From: Melioribacter sp051488665
GTDB lineage: Bacteria; Bacteroidota; Ignavibacteria; Ignavibacteriales; Melioribacteraceae
Reading direction: 5' to 3'
Assembly: GCF_051488665.1 (NCBI RefSeq)
Contig: NZ_JBPSEG010000008.1
Coordinates: forward strand, 62,001 to 126,000
Length of the DNA stretch: 64,000 nucleotides
Shown piece by piece: positions 43,905 to 52,071 of this stretch (position 1 is the stretch's first letter; the number at the start of each line of letters is the position of its first letter). The notes under the pieces were generated by a model. The model was not told the DNA's origin, did no database searches, and saw nothing but the letters and a program-made list of their open reading frames with translations. Made by a program: the position numbers and the translations under genes.

Positions 43905-44875
43905 TTTACCTCACCGAAAATTTTCGGGTGCGTCAATCTGTTGATAATCGGCACAAATGCGTTCATTATTAAAATGCCGTACATTACGCCTTCAGGTAAT
44001 CCTCCGAAGAGTCGTATTACTACGATTATCAACGATATTAATAAACCGTAAATCCACATGCCAGCGGAAGTATAAGGAGAAGTTACCCAATCGGTAGCCA
44101 TGAAGAATGCGCCCAATAAAAATCCGCCGCTGAAAAGATGAAACAGCGGACCCGGGTATTTGAGCGGATCGATAAACCAGAAAATCGAACCGAATAAAAT
44201 CATTCCCAGTATCATTGACAACGGTATTCGCCAGTTGACGATTTTTATTACGATCAAAAATACGCCTCCGATGACGATAGCCAATGCCGATGTTTCACCA
44301 ATAGAGCCGCCGACATTCCCGACGATCAAAGGTTCGATTCCCGTTATTATTTTGTCGAATTTGAAAGCAGCCAGCGGAGTGGCTGAAGTAACCGTGTCGA
44401 CTGCAAAATTCGGTTTGCTCCAGGTTGTCATAGCGACGGGATAAGCCGCCTGAAGAAAAGCCCTTCCGATGAGCGCGGGATTGAAAATATTATAACCGAG
44501 CCCGCCGAATAATTCTTTCCCGATAATAATTGCGAACGCCGAACCGATAGCGGCTGCTGTCAATGAAAAATTAGGCGGTAGTATTAAACCGAGCAGCAAG
44601 CCCGTTAAAAAAGCGCTCCCGTCATACGCCGTAATTTCGGATTTCCTGATTTGTTTGACGATAATCTCGGAGAGAACCGCTGCGGCGCAGCTAACGCCTA
44701 TTACTGCCAATTGATAAATTCCGAAAAAAACAACCGCCGAAATTACAGCCGGCAGCAACGATAAACTTACCAGCCACATTACCTGTTGGGTTGTAAATCT
44801 GGAGTGAACGTGCGGCGAGCTGCTCAGTTCTAATCCTGACATTACATTAACCGTTTGATTTGCCGAACCGGACAT
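43901..44875 (-). CDS. rnfD: Rnf electron transport complex subunit D
   Basis: 324 residues, about nine membrane helices. The flavinylation-type motif VTSATPLAAFKF lies near residue 165, with Ser replacing the usual Gly; FGGLGYNIFNPALIGRAFL and AMTTWSKPNF are RnfD/NqrB signatures. It is a membrane subunit carrying FMN and taking part in ion translocation. It starts 13 bp after rnfC and overlaps rnfG by 4 bp. Confidence 0.95.
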   Translation of the reverse strand: MSGSANQTVNVMSGLELSSSPHVHSRFTTQQVMWLVSLSLLPAVISAVVFFGIYQLAVIGVSCAAAVLSEIIVKQIRKSEITAYDGSAFLTGLLLGLILPPNFSLTAAAIGSAFAIIIGKELFGGLGYNIFNPALIGRAFLQAAYPVAMTTWSKPNFAVDTVTSATPLAAFKFDKIITGIEPLIVGNVGGSIGETSALAIVIGGVFLIVIKIVNWRIPLSMILGMILFGSIFWFIDPLKYPGPLFHLFSGGFLLGAFFMATDWVTSPYTSAGMWIYGLLISLIIVVIRLFGGLPEGVMYGILIMNAFVPIINRLTHPKIFGEVK

Positions 44876-44888
44876 AGATTTATCTTTT

Positions 44889-46208
44889 TTAATTTGTTTT
44901 TTGTTTTAATAATGCCGAAGATTTCCGTTTGCCGAACCGGACCCATTGCACGAGAGGAATGCCGGCAGGGCAGTTATAAGCGCATGTACCGCATTCCATG
45001 CACGATAGTATTCCAATATCAATCGCTTCTTCAAATTTGTTGAACCTTGCAAATTTATAAAGCCGCGTGGGCGCCAGATTTAGCGGACAAACGGATAAAC
45101 ATCTGCCGCAATTTAAGCAGTTGCTTTCTTTTGTCGTTGAAGTTTCCTTCTCAGTAAGAACCAATATTCCGGAAGCGGCTTTTGTAACCGGAGAATTCAA
45201 ATCAAATTGCGCGAATCCCATCATGGGTCCGCCTGCAATAATTTTTTTCGCGTTATCTTTAACTCCGCCGCAGTAATCGATAATGTTTTTCAATGGCGTC
45301 CCTACAGGAACAATAAGATTTTTAGGCTCTTTTATGCCGAGTCCCGAAACGGTTATGAAAGCATGAGTTTGCGGTTTCCCTTTTACGACTGCATTGTAAA
45401 CGGATACGGCTGTGCCCACATTTTGAATAATACACCCGACGTCGAAAGGCAGTTTGCCGGGAGGCGTTTCTCTTCCAGTGACGGCTTTTATCAACATCTT
45501 TTCGGCGCCCTGGGGATATTTTGTTTTAAGCGTTTTTAATAAGATATTTTCTTCTTTATTTAAATAAGTCTTCAATTGTTTTATGGCTTCCGGTTTATTG
45601 TCTTCGATTCCAATAATTCCCGTTGAAACGCCCGTAGCTTTGAGGATAAGTTTCAGACCGGCAATTACTTCCTCGGTCTTTTCGATAAGGAGACGATAGT
45701 CTCTTGTGAGATACGGCTCGCACTCGCAAGCGTTTAGAATAACGTAATCGATTTTTTTATCAGGAGGAGGGGATAATTTTACATAAGTAGGAAATGCGGC
45801 GCCGCCCTGTCCTACGATTCCCGCTTGCTTAACTCGTTCTATAATCTGCCCGCGGGCAATTGAATCGGGATTTAACGGTTCCATCGACTCTTCTTCTTCG
45901 GTGTCCGTGCGATTGATTACAACAGCATCCGACCGAGTTCCCGTTAACGTTAATAATGAAATTATTTTGTTAATTTTTCCGGAAACAGGAGAATGAACCG
46001 GAGCGGATATAAAACCGTCCGCTTCGGCAATCGTCTCGCCTTTTTTAACGGCGTCGCCCTTCTTTTTCAACAATAACGCCTGTTTGCCGGCATGCTGGGA
46101 AAGCGGCAAAAAGATTTGGTCCGGAAGAGGTAAAAATTCGAATGGTTTTTCCGAGGTAAGTTCTTTCATCTCCGACGGATGAATCCCGCCCTTAAAAGTA
46201 GTCGGCAT
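44889..46208 (-). CDS. rnfC: Rnf electron transport complex subunit C
   Basis: 439 residues from the ATG at 46208, chosen because GAGGAGG precedes it; a frame open to 46307 adds no family sequence. TFKGGIHPSEMKE begins the RnfC N-terminal barrel-sandwich part, the NADH-binding region has GQGGAAFPTYVKL and the ILNACECEPYLT block, and two ferredoxin clusters lie at the C-terminus: CLNCGRCLSVCP (about 367) and CMECGTCAYNCP (about 408). It couples NAD(H) to the complex on the cytoplasmic side and heads the operon. Confidence 0.96.
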   Translation of the reverse strand: MPTTFKGGIHPSEMKELTSEKPFEFLPLPDQIFLPLSQHAGKQALLLKKKGDAVKKGETIAEADGFISAPVHSPVSGKINKIISLLTLTGTRSDAVVINRTDTEEEESMEPLNPDSIARGQIIERVKQAGIVGQGGAAFPTYVKLSPPPDKKIDYVILNACECEPYLTRDYRLLIEKTEEVIAGLKLILKATGVSTGIIGIEDNKPEAIKQLKTYLNKEENILLKTLKTKYPQGAEKMLIKAVTGRETPPGKLPFDVGCIIQNVGTAVSVYNAVVKGKPQTHAFITVSGLGIKEPKNLIVPVGTPLKNIIDYCGGVKDNAKKIIAGGPMMGFAQFDLNSPVTKAASGILVLTEKETSTTKESNCLNCGRCLSVCPLNLAPTRLYKFARFNKFEEAIDIGILSCMECGTCAYNCPAGIPLVQWVRFGKRKSSALLKQKTN

Positions 46209-46210
46209 AT

Positions 46211-46217
46211 CCTCCTC
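46211..46217 (-). promoter_or_regulatory. Strong Shine-Dalgarno GAGGAGG of rnfC
   Basis: GAGGAGG (minus strand) stands two bases before the ATG at 46208. It decides the rnfC start against an upstream frame that runs to 46307. The spacing is short but the match to the anti-SD is complete. Confidence 0.65.
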
Positions 46218-46304
46218 GTATATTGAATAAAACAATCCACATAAATTATGCCAGAGGGAATGCGAAAATTTCCAAAATAGAATCGATATATTAAGACTGG
46301 AATA

Positions 46305-46312
46305 CAAAAGTA
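46305..46312 (-). promoter_or_regulatory. Bacteroidetes-type -7 box (TACTTTTG) upstream of rnfC
   Basis: An exact TAnnTTTG on the minus strand, about 97 bp before the rnfC start. No -33 element was recognised, and the leader would be long (about 90 bases). Confidence 0.28.
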
Positions 46313-46393
46313 AAGCAGTTAATCGGAGTCTATATCTGCGATAATTTCAGGTTAAGAAAATGGTCTTCTCTTTTATAAGAATTGAATTCGAAA

Positions 46394-47299
46394 TTATAAA
46401 ACGACAGGTTCGTTATAATAGTCCGACATTTTCACATTTATTGGAGGTAATATTTCCGAGCTGATATTGAGTTCGCCCTGTCCGATATCTACGAGAAATA
46501 AAGATGAAGCTGTTCCGTCGACCGAGGCTCCCGCGTTAAGTATAACGATTCCTTTTCGTTCGTAGAGTCTCATATCGTGACTGTGTCCGTGCATGATAAT
46601 GCGAACTCCGCTCCTTTTGAAAAGCGACAACAATTTCTTTTTGCCTCTCAGTTTCATCGTGTGACTTTCGATGCGGCTCCAAATTGAATTCTCCGAACTT
46701 TTGCCCGCTTCCGAGTTTTTGTAGAAGTGGTGATGTATAAGCACGATTTTCTCTTTGTTTCTAATCTCTTCGGCGGATAGAAGCATGTCGATTTCTTCGC
46801 GTTCCGATTTTTTCACTTTCCCGTTCGACGCAAAAGGGTTTTTCAGTTTGGAATAATAATTGACCGAATTGACGCCGATTAACGCTGTATCGTTGAAGAT
46901 TTTTAAATAAGGAAATCGTTTCCCTTCGGTTATTGTTACGGTAGAATCGAAAAGATTTCTGAAATATTCGTAAAATATTTCCACTTTCAGATTGTAGTTC
47001 GTTTTTTCGCAGCGGGAAGGGAAATCGATTATGTCCGAAGCAAGTTCAACTCCTCCGAAAATATCGTGATTGCCGATTACAACGGAAACTTTGTCCGAAT
47101 GAAACAGATCGTATTTTATTAATAGTTCTCTCAAATCGGCAAAATCCCTTTCGTTCGAATTGTCCGATATGTCGCCCGTTATTACAATATGGTCGGCAAG
47201 CTTACTGAGAGCAAACTCAATCAGTCTTTCGGTTTTTTCTAAGTTCCTTCTTCTGAATTTCCTGTTCAAATGAAGGTCGGATATATGAGCTATTTTCAT
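46394..47299 (-). CDS. Calcineurin-like metallophosphoesterase
   Basis: 301 residues. The five metal motifs are in order: ISDLHLNR (about 6-13), ITGDISDNS (about 40), VVIGNHDIFGG (about 73-83), LIHHHFYKN (about 188-196) and MHGHSHDMRLYE (about 237-248). These bind two metals in the active site. The protein is cytoplasmic, without signal peptide. It could hydrolyse cyclic nucleotides, phosphoproteins or lipid-A-like substrates; no substrate can be named. It is divergent from the surface glycan operon, and 40-80 bp upstream lies a Pho-box-like array, which would fit a phosphate-regulated phosphatase. Confidence 0.9.
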   Translation of the reverse strand: MKIAHISDLHLNRKFRRRNLEKTERLIEFALSKLADHIVITGDISDNSNERDFADLRELLIKYDLFHSDKVSVVIGNHDIFGGVELASDIIDFPSRCEKTNYNLKVEIFYEYFRNLFDSTVTITEGKRFPYLKIFNDTALIGVNSVNYYSKLKNPFASNGKVKKSEREEIDMLLSAEEIRNKEKIVLIHHHFYKNSEAGKSSENSIWSRIESHTMKLRGKKKLLSLFKRSGVRIIMHGHSHDMRLYERKGIVILNAGASVDGTASSLFLVDIGQGELNISSEILPPINVKMSDYYNEPVVL

Positions 47300-47322
47300 A
47301 AAAAGGACAAATCTCTTTGAAG

Positions 47323-47330
47323 TAAATATA
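47323..47330 (-). promoter_or_regulatory. -7-like box (TATATTTA) for the metallophosphoesterase gene
   Basis: TATATTTA differs from TAnnTTTG only in the last base, and stands 24 bp before the ATG. The Pho-box-like repeats begin 8 bp upstream of it, the geometry of an activator-dependent promoter. Confidence 0.32.
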
Positions 47331-47338
47331 ACGCTCGG

Positions 47339-47379
47339 ATGTTAAGAAAGTTTTACCGTAATGTTAAGTAAAAATTAAG
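47339..47379 (-). promoter_or_regulatory. Pho-box-like array of 8-mers in 11-bp register
   Basis: On the minus strand four 8-mers stand in an 11-bp register: CTTAATTT (47372-47379), CTTAACAT (47361-47368), a degenerate GGTAAAAC (47350-47357) and CTTAACAT (47339-47346), each separated by 3 bp. PhoB-class response regulators bind 11-bp direct repeats, and the cyanobacterial SphR Pho box is tandem CTTAACCT-like octamers with 3-bp spacers. The match is by eye; regulator identity is inference. Confidence 0.5.
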
Positions 47380-47454
47380 TATTCTTTTTGAAGCCTAAAT
47401 GGAATTTGACTAAATTCGAGTGGGGAAATAATAAAATTGATGACTAAACAATTT

Positions 47455-47484
47455 GATAACGGTTATCTAACTTTTTCTTAACAT
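47455..47484 (+). promoter_or_regulatory. Second 11-bp-phased TAAC array, before the glycan operon
   Basis: On the plus strand TAAC occurs at 47457, 47468 and 47479, exactly 11 bp apart, inside 8-mers GATAACGG, TCTAACTT and CTTAACAT. It precedes the TTG at 47484-47486 and the -7-like box at 47504-47511. It mirrors the array on the other strand of the same divergent gap. Confidence 0.42.
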
Positions 47485-47503
47485 TGAATAAAAATATTTT
47501 TAG

Positions 47504-47511
47504 CAGTTTTG
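47504..47511 (+). promoter_or_regulatory. -7-like box (CAGTTTTG) for the glycan operon
   Basis: CAGTTTTG matches TAnnTTTG in 7 of 8 positions and a TTG starts 20 bp upstream (47484), close to Bacteroidetes promoter spacing. It stands 35 bp before the first ATG of the operon. Confidence 0.33.
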
Positions 47512-47538
47512 TATTTTCTCAAATAAAGATAAATCAAC

Positions 47539-48546
47539 ATGAAAAAGAAAATACTCTTCATCGGCGGTTCTCTCAATCAAACTACAATGATGCACAAAAT
47601 ATCGAAGTATTTCGAAGATTACGATTGTTATTTTACTCCGTTTTACGACGACGGATATATCGGATGGTTCGCTTCGAAAGGGATTCTCGATTTTACGATT
47701 TTAGGCGGCAATTTCAAAAAAATGACGCTTGAATACCTCGAAAGCAATAATCTCAAAATCGATTACAAAGGCAAGCTGCACGATTACGATCTGGTTTATA
47801 CATGCGCCGATTTAATCGTTCCTAGGAATATTAGAAACAAAAAATTGATTCTCGTTCAGGAAGGAATGACCGACCCAGAAAATTTCGCTTTTTATCTGGT
47901 AAAATATTTTAATTTTCCGCGGTGGATTGCAAGTACATCCACAATGGGCATGTCGAATCTTTACGATATTTTTTGCGTGGCTTCCGAAGGGTACAAAGAA
48001 TTATTCGCGCGTAAAGGAGCCGACCCGAATAAAATTTTCGTAACCGGAATTCCGAACTTCGACAACGCGAAAGAGTTTTTGAATAACGATTTCCCTCATA
48101 AGAATTATGTGCTCGTAGCAACTTCCGACGCGAGGGAAACGTTCAAATACGAAAACAGAAAAAAGTTTATTAAAAAATGCGTGGAGATTGCAAACGGACG
48201 TCAGCTGATTTTCAAACTTCACCCTAATGAAAATGTCGAAAGGGCTACGCGCGAAATCAATAAATACGCTCCCGGCGCGCTCGTCTATCACAACGCAAAT
48301 ACAAATCATATGATTGCCAATTGCGACGCGCTGATTACAAAATACTCCTCGGTCGTCTATATCGGGCTGGCATTGGGAAAAGAAGTTTATTCGTCTTTCG
48401 ACATTGAACAATTGAAAAGGCTGATGCCGATTCAAAACAACGGCACCTCGGCTGAAAGAATAGCTAAGCTGGGCATCCATTATCTCGAATCGCCCAGTAA
48501 TTCATTAAATGAAATTCATCAGAACTTCGACTTGATTACGGCATGA
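47539..48546 (+). CDS. GT-B fold glycosyl/glycerophosphotransferase-like protein
   Basis: 335 residues, no signal or membrane segment. The C-terminal half matches the pattern of CDP-glycerol glycerophosphotransferase and capsule KpsS-like enzymes: GIPNFDNAKEF, LIFKLHPNENVERA and ANCDALITKYSSVVYIGLALG. The N-terminal half is a Rossmann domain starting KKILFIGGSLNQTTMMHK. It could transfer a sugar or polyol phosphate to a surface polymer. First gene of a run of overlapping genes for a surface sugar; it overlaps the cytidylyltransferase gene by 4 bp. A UDP-sugar 2-epimerase of the same fold is the alternative. Confidence 0.68.
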   Translation: MKKKILFIGGSLNQTTMMHKISKYFEDYDCYFTPFYDDGYIGWFASKGILDFTILGGNFKKMTLEYLESNNLKIDYKGKLHDYDLVYTCADLIVPRNIRNKKLILVQEGMTDPENFAFYLVKYFNFPRWIASTSTMGMSNLYDIFCVASEGYKELFARKGADPNKIFVTGIPNFDNAKEFLNNDFPHKNYVLVATSDARETFKYENRKKFIKKCVEIANGRQLIFKLHPNENVERATREINKYAPGALVYHNANTNHMIANCDALITKYSSVVYIGLALGKEVYSSFDIEQLKRLMPIQNNGTSAERIAKLGIHYLESPSNSLNEIHQNFDLITA

Positions 48547-49346
48547 AAATAGTCGCCGTCATACAGGCTCGAATGACTTCGACGCGCCTTCCCGGCAAAG
48601 TGATGCTGCCGGTTCTCGGAAAGCCCCTTCTTTCGAGAATGATAGAACGCGTGCAAAAGTCGACTATGACAGACGAAATTGTAATCGCTACTTCCAATCA
48701 AAAAGAAGACGACCCGATTGAAAAGTTTTGCAGGGAAATTAATGTTGAATGCTTTAGAGGTCATTTAACCGATCTTCTCGATCGGCATTACAAGGCGGGT
48801 TTGAAATACGGAGCGGACGCGGTGGTTAAAATTCCGTCGGACTGTCCTCTCATCGATCCTGCAATTATCGATAAAGTGCTGAAGTTCTTTTCCGAAGGCG
48901 ATTACGATTACGCGAGCAATCTTCATCCGGCTACTTATCCCGACGGCAACGACGTCGAAATAATGTCGATCGAAGCTCTTGAAAAAGCCTGGCGCAATGC
49001 GAAAAAGGATTACGAACGCGAACACACTACGCCTTATTTCTGGGAAAATCCCCATCTGTTCAAACTCGGGAATGTAGTCTGGGAAACGGGGCTCAATTAT
49101 TCTACATCGATGCGCTGGACGATCGATTACGAAGAAGACTATCTTTTTATAAAAAGAGTTTTCGAAGAGCTTTATCCCGCCAAACCCGGTTTCGGTTTGA
49201 ATGATATTCTCGCATTGCTCGAACGAAAGCCCGAAATAAAAAAATTAAATGAAAAATATCTCGGCAGGTACTGGTACGAAAATCATCTCGACGAATTGAA
49301 AAACATCGAAGAATATAAATCGGCAATAAATAAAAAGACGGATTAA
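48543..49346 (+). CDS. Cytidylyltransferase (SpsF-type)
   Basis: 267 residues. The nucleotidyltransferase signature is IQARMTSTRLPGKVML (about 7-22), with LDRHYKAGLKYGAD and VKIPSDCPLIDPAIID (about 98-113) holding the metal-binding Asp. SpsF-type enzymes activate a sugar acid with CTP; the closest named relatives are spore-coat polysaccharide SpsF and CMP-sialate synthase-like proteins. C-terminal 60 residues are unusual, with an acidic tail. It starts inside the previous gene and precedes the aminotransferase by 6 bp. The activated sugar is unknown. Confidence 0.85.
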   Translation: MKIVAVIQARMTSTRLPGKVMLPVLGKPLLSRMIERVQKSTMTDEIVIATSNQKEDDPIEKFCREINVECFRGHLTDLLDRHYKAGLKYGADAVVKIPSDCPLIDPAIIDKVLKFFSEGDYDYASNLHPATYPDGNDVEIMSIEALEKAWRNAKKDYEREHTTPYFWENPHLFKLGNVVWETGLNYSTSMRWTIDYEEDYLFIKRVFEELYPAKPGFGLNDILALLERKPEIKKLNEKYLGRYWYENHLDELKNIEEYKSAINKKTD

Positions 49347-49352
49347 TAAAAC

Positions 49353-50690
49353 ATGGCAAACAAAATAAGACTTGACAATGATTATCCGGTTATTGCAAAA
49401 TCGGACGAACTCTACAACAGGGCGTTGGGATTAATTCCCTCCGTAACTCAAACGCTGGCTAAAGGTCCCACGCAATGGATTAACGGCGCGGCGCCGAAAT
49501 ATCTGGTTAAAGGGAAAGGTTCTCATGTGTGGGACGCGGACGGCAACGAGTATATTGATTATTTAATGGGAGTCGGACCGTTGTCGCTCGGCTATGCATA
49601 TCCCCGCGTCGACGAAGCCATTAAAAAGCAGCTCGAAGACGGAATTACGTTTTCGATGATGCATCCTCTTGAAGTTGAAGTGGCGGAAATGATTCGAGAC
49701 GTAATCCCGAACGCCGAATCCGTTAGATACAGTAAAACGGGCGCGGATGTTACGAGCGCCGCAGTACGGCTTGCGCGGGCGTATACGGGGAAAAACAAAA
49801 TCCTCTGCTGCGGCTATCACGGCTGGCACGACTGGTACGTTTCCGTTACGGCGCGTAATTTTGGCATTCCGGAAGAAGTTCAGAAATTAACCTTCACTTT
49901 TGATTATAACAATATCGATTCTCTTAAGAATTCAATCGACGACGATACCGCCGCGGTTATACTCGAGCCGGTAGTCTTCCAGGAACCGAAAGACAATTTT
50001 TTGCATAAAGTAGCCGAGATTTGCAAAGAAAAAGGGATTGTTCTAATCTTCGACGAAATGTGGACGGGATTCCGTATGGCGCTCGGCGGCGCTCAGGAAT
50101 ATTTCGGAATAACTCCCGACCTGGCGACTTATTCTAAAGCGGTCGCAAACGGAATGCCGATTGCGATACTTACCGGGAAAAAAGAAATAATGAAACTTGC
50201 CGAAGATGATATCTTCTTCTACACTACATTCGGCGGCGAGGCTCTCTCGCTGGCAGCGGCTAAAGCCACTATAGAAGAAATGAAAGATAAAAATGTGATC
50301 CCGTTTCTCGATAAACAGGGCAGGAAGATAAAAGACGGTTACAACGAAATCGCTTCAAAACTCGGTCTCGATTCTACAAAAGCCGTGGGATACAACTGGC
50401 GTTCGATGGCTACGTTCGATCCGAAAGGAGGAGACCCGCTGCTGCAAAAATCTTTTGTGCAGCAGGAAATGATTAAACGCGGAGTGCTCTGGCAGGGATT
50501 TCACAATATCAGTTTTTCTCATACGGACGAGGATATCGACTATACTCTGCAGGCTCTGGAAGAATCGCTTGCTCTTCTTAAAAAAGCTATAGACGGGAAC
50601 AATATCAAATCGCTTCTCAGAGGAAAGCCCGTAGAACCTGTTTTCAGAAAGACGGATAATTTTAATATGAAACCGGCTTCAAAAAAGTGA
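49353..50690 (+). CDS. Class III aminotransferase (glutamate-1-semialdehyde aminomutase-like)
   Basis: 445 residues, PLP fold type I. The N-terminal LIPSVTQTLAKGPTQWINGAAP, DADGNEYIDYLMGVGPLSLGY and the DEMWTGFRMALGGAQEYFG block, with LATYSKAVANGMPIAI (PLP lysine, about residue 265), are GSA-aminomutase like. The position in a sugar operon between a cytidylyltransferase and an SDR argues against haem synthesis; it probably aminates a keto-sugar or a C3-C4 unit. The C-terminal 30 residues extend the usual fold. Most nonulosonate pathways use DegT-type aminotransferases, so this is unusual. Confidence 0.84.
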   Translation: MANKIRLDNDYPVIAKSDELYNRALGLIPSVTQTLAKGPTQWINGAAPKYLVKGKGSHVWDADGNEYIDYLMGVGPLSLGYAYPRVDEAIKKQLEDGITFSMMHPLEVEVAEMIRDVIPNAESVRYSKTGADVTSAAVRLARAYTGKNKILCCGYHGWHDWYVSVTARNFGIPEEVQKLTFTFDYNNIDSLKNSIDDDTAAVILEPVVFQEPKDNFLHKVAEICKEKGIVLIFDEMWTGFRMALGGAQEYFGITPDLATYSKAVANGMPIAILTGKKEIMKLAEDDIFFYTTFGGEALSLAAAKATIEEMKDKNVIPFLDKQGRKIKDGYNEIASKLGLDSTKAVGYNWRSMATFDPKGGDPLLQKSFVQQEMIKRGVLWQGFHNISFSHTDEDIDYTLQALEESLALLKKAIDGNNIKSLLRGKPVEPVFRKTDNFNMKPASKK

Positions 50691-50697
50691 GCTAATA

Positions 50698-51501
50698 ATG
50701 GAATTGTTTACGCTCGAAAATAAAATTGCAGTTGTTACTGGGGCGCTCGGTCTCCTCGGTATGGAACACTGCAAAGCTTTATCGTCAGCCGGCGCAACCG
50801 TTGTTGTTACCGATATCGACGAATCAAAGGCTACTGAATTTGCGCGGGAGCTTTCCGGCAATTCCGTAGGACTCGGAATGGATGTCGTCAAACCGGACTC
50901 CATTAAAAAAGCAAGAGATGTAATCCTTCAAAAATTCGGAAAGATTGACGTGCTCGTTAATAATGCGGCTATCAACGATATGTTCGAAAATCCGAAAGCC
51001 GCGGCGGAGGAATCCAAATTCGAAAATTACCCGCTGGAATTATGGCAAAAATCTCTCGACGTTAATCTTACTGGAGTTTTTCTAACTTCGCAGATACTCG
51101 GAACGCCGATGGCAGAAAGGGGCAAAGGAAGCATTATAAATATCGCTTCCACATACGGAATCGTTGCGCCGGATCAATCGCTCTATCGTAATAAAGAAGG
51201 AGTTCAATCGTTCCATAAACCCCCCGCATATTCGGCTACCAAAGGCGGAGTATTAATGTTTACCAGATACCTCGCCGCATATTGGGGGCACAGAGGAGTC
51301 CGCGTTAACGCTCTTAGTCCCGGCGGGGTTGAAAACAACCAGGACGATTTCTTTATTCAAAAATATTCTTCTAAAACGCCGCTCGGAAGAATGGCAAAAC
51401 CCAACGATTATTGGGGCGCGTTGATTTTTCTTGCCAGCGACGCTTCGGAATATATGACAGGCGCAAATCTGGTGGTCGATGGCGGCTGGACTTGCTGGTA
51501 A
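50698..51501 (+). CDS. Short-chain dehydrogenase/reductase
   Basis: 267 residues. The cofactor motif is VTGALGLLGMEHCKAL (about 14-29), with VLVNNAAIND (about 86-95), IINIASTYG (about 145-153) and the catalytic pair in PAYSATKGG (Tyr and Lys). D residues after the first strand (TDIDES) favour NAD. It ends with GANLVVDGGWTCW, standard for classical SDRs. It sits in the sugar operon, 30 bp before the HAD phosphatase gene; its substrate is probably the oxidised or keto form of the surface sugar. Confidence 0.9.
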   Translation: MELFTLENKIAVVTGALGLLGMEHCKALSSAGATVVVTDIDESKATEFARELSGNSVGLGMDVVKPDSIKKARDVILQKFGKIDVLVNNAAINDMFENPKAAAEESKFENYPLELWQKSLDVNLTGVFLTSQILGTPMAERGKGSIINIASTYGIVAPDQSLYRNKEGVQSFHKPPAYSATKGGVLMFTRYLAAYWGHRGVRVNALSPGGVENNQDDFFIQKYSSKTPLGRMAKPNDYWGALIFLASDASEYMTGANLVVDGGWTCW

Positions 51502-51531
51502 AATTACATTACACTTTATAAGGAATTTAAA

Positions 51532-52071
51532 ATGTCGAAAAAAAAGATTACTAAAAAAGAACTCTATAAAAAAGCGGCGAAAATTAAATTGGTTCTTACC
51601 GATGTCGACGGAGTATTAACCGATACGGGAGTTTATTATTCCGCAGAGGGCGAATTGATGAAACGTTTTTCGATTCGGGACGGAATGGGCGTCGAACGTC
51701 TCAGAAGTTTGGTCGACGTCGAAACGGGAATCGTTACTCGCGAAGATACGAACATTGTTAAAACGCGCGCCGAAAAACTAAAGATTAACGAGCTCCACAT
51801 GGGAGTTATGGAAAAGGAAAAACTTCTGGACGACATTTTGAAAAGAAAAAATCTTACTAAAGACGAAGTGGCTTTTATAGGCGACGATACAAACGACTTA
51901 GGCATTATGAAATCGGTCGGACTTGCCGCCTGCCCTTCGGATGCCACGCGCTTTGCAAAAAAAGCAGCGGACGTTGTTTTGGAACATCCCGGCGGCAACG
52001 GCGCGTTCCGCGACCTTGCCGAACTGATTATTGAAGCCAAAACGAAAGCAACGAATAAGGGAAAGAAATGA
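51532..52071 (+). CDS. HAD-family phosphatase, KdsC-like
   Basis: 179 residues, the size of the KdsC clade. The HAD motifs are LVLTDVDGVLTDTGVYY (nucleophile Asp, about 17-33), a threonine motif around GIVTREDTN, and GDDTNDLGIMKSVGL (about 122-136). KdsC removes phosphate from Kdo-8-phosphate, and the same subfamily serves nonulosonate 9-phosphates. It overlaps the following synthase gene by 4 bp, so the pair would make and dephosphorylate the sugar acid. N-terminal basic residues (MSKKKITKKEL) are normal for the context. Confidence 0.88.
   Translation: MSKKKITKKELYKKAAKIKLVLTDVDGVLTDTGVYYSAEGELMKRFSIRDGMGVERLRSLVDVETGIVTREDTNIVKTRAEKLKINELHMGVMEKEKLLDDILKRKNLTKDEVAFIGDDTNDLGIMKSVGLAACPSDATRFAKKAADVVLEHPGGNGAFRDLAELIIEAKTKATNKGKK

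Noticed and set aside
46209..46307. An N-terminal extension of rnfC from the open frame up to 46307
   Set aside because: The extra 33 codons are not RnfC-like, and the strong GAGGAGG sits directly before the ATG at 46208.
49353..50690. HemL (glutamate-1-semialdehyde aminomutase of haem synthesis)
   Set aside because: The family is similar, but the gene sits in a sugar operon with no other haem gene nearby and has an extended C-terminus.
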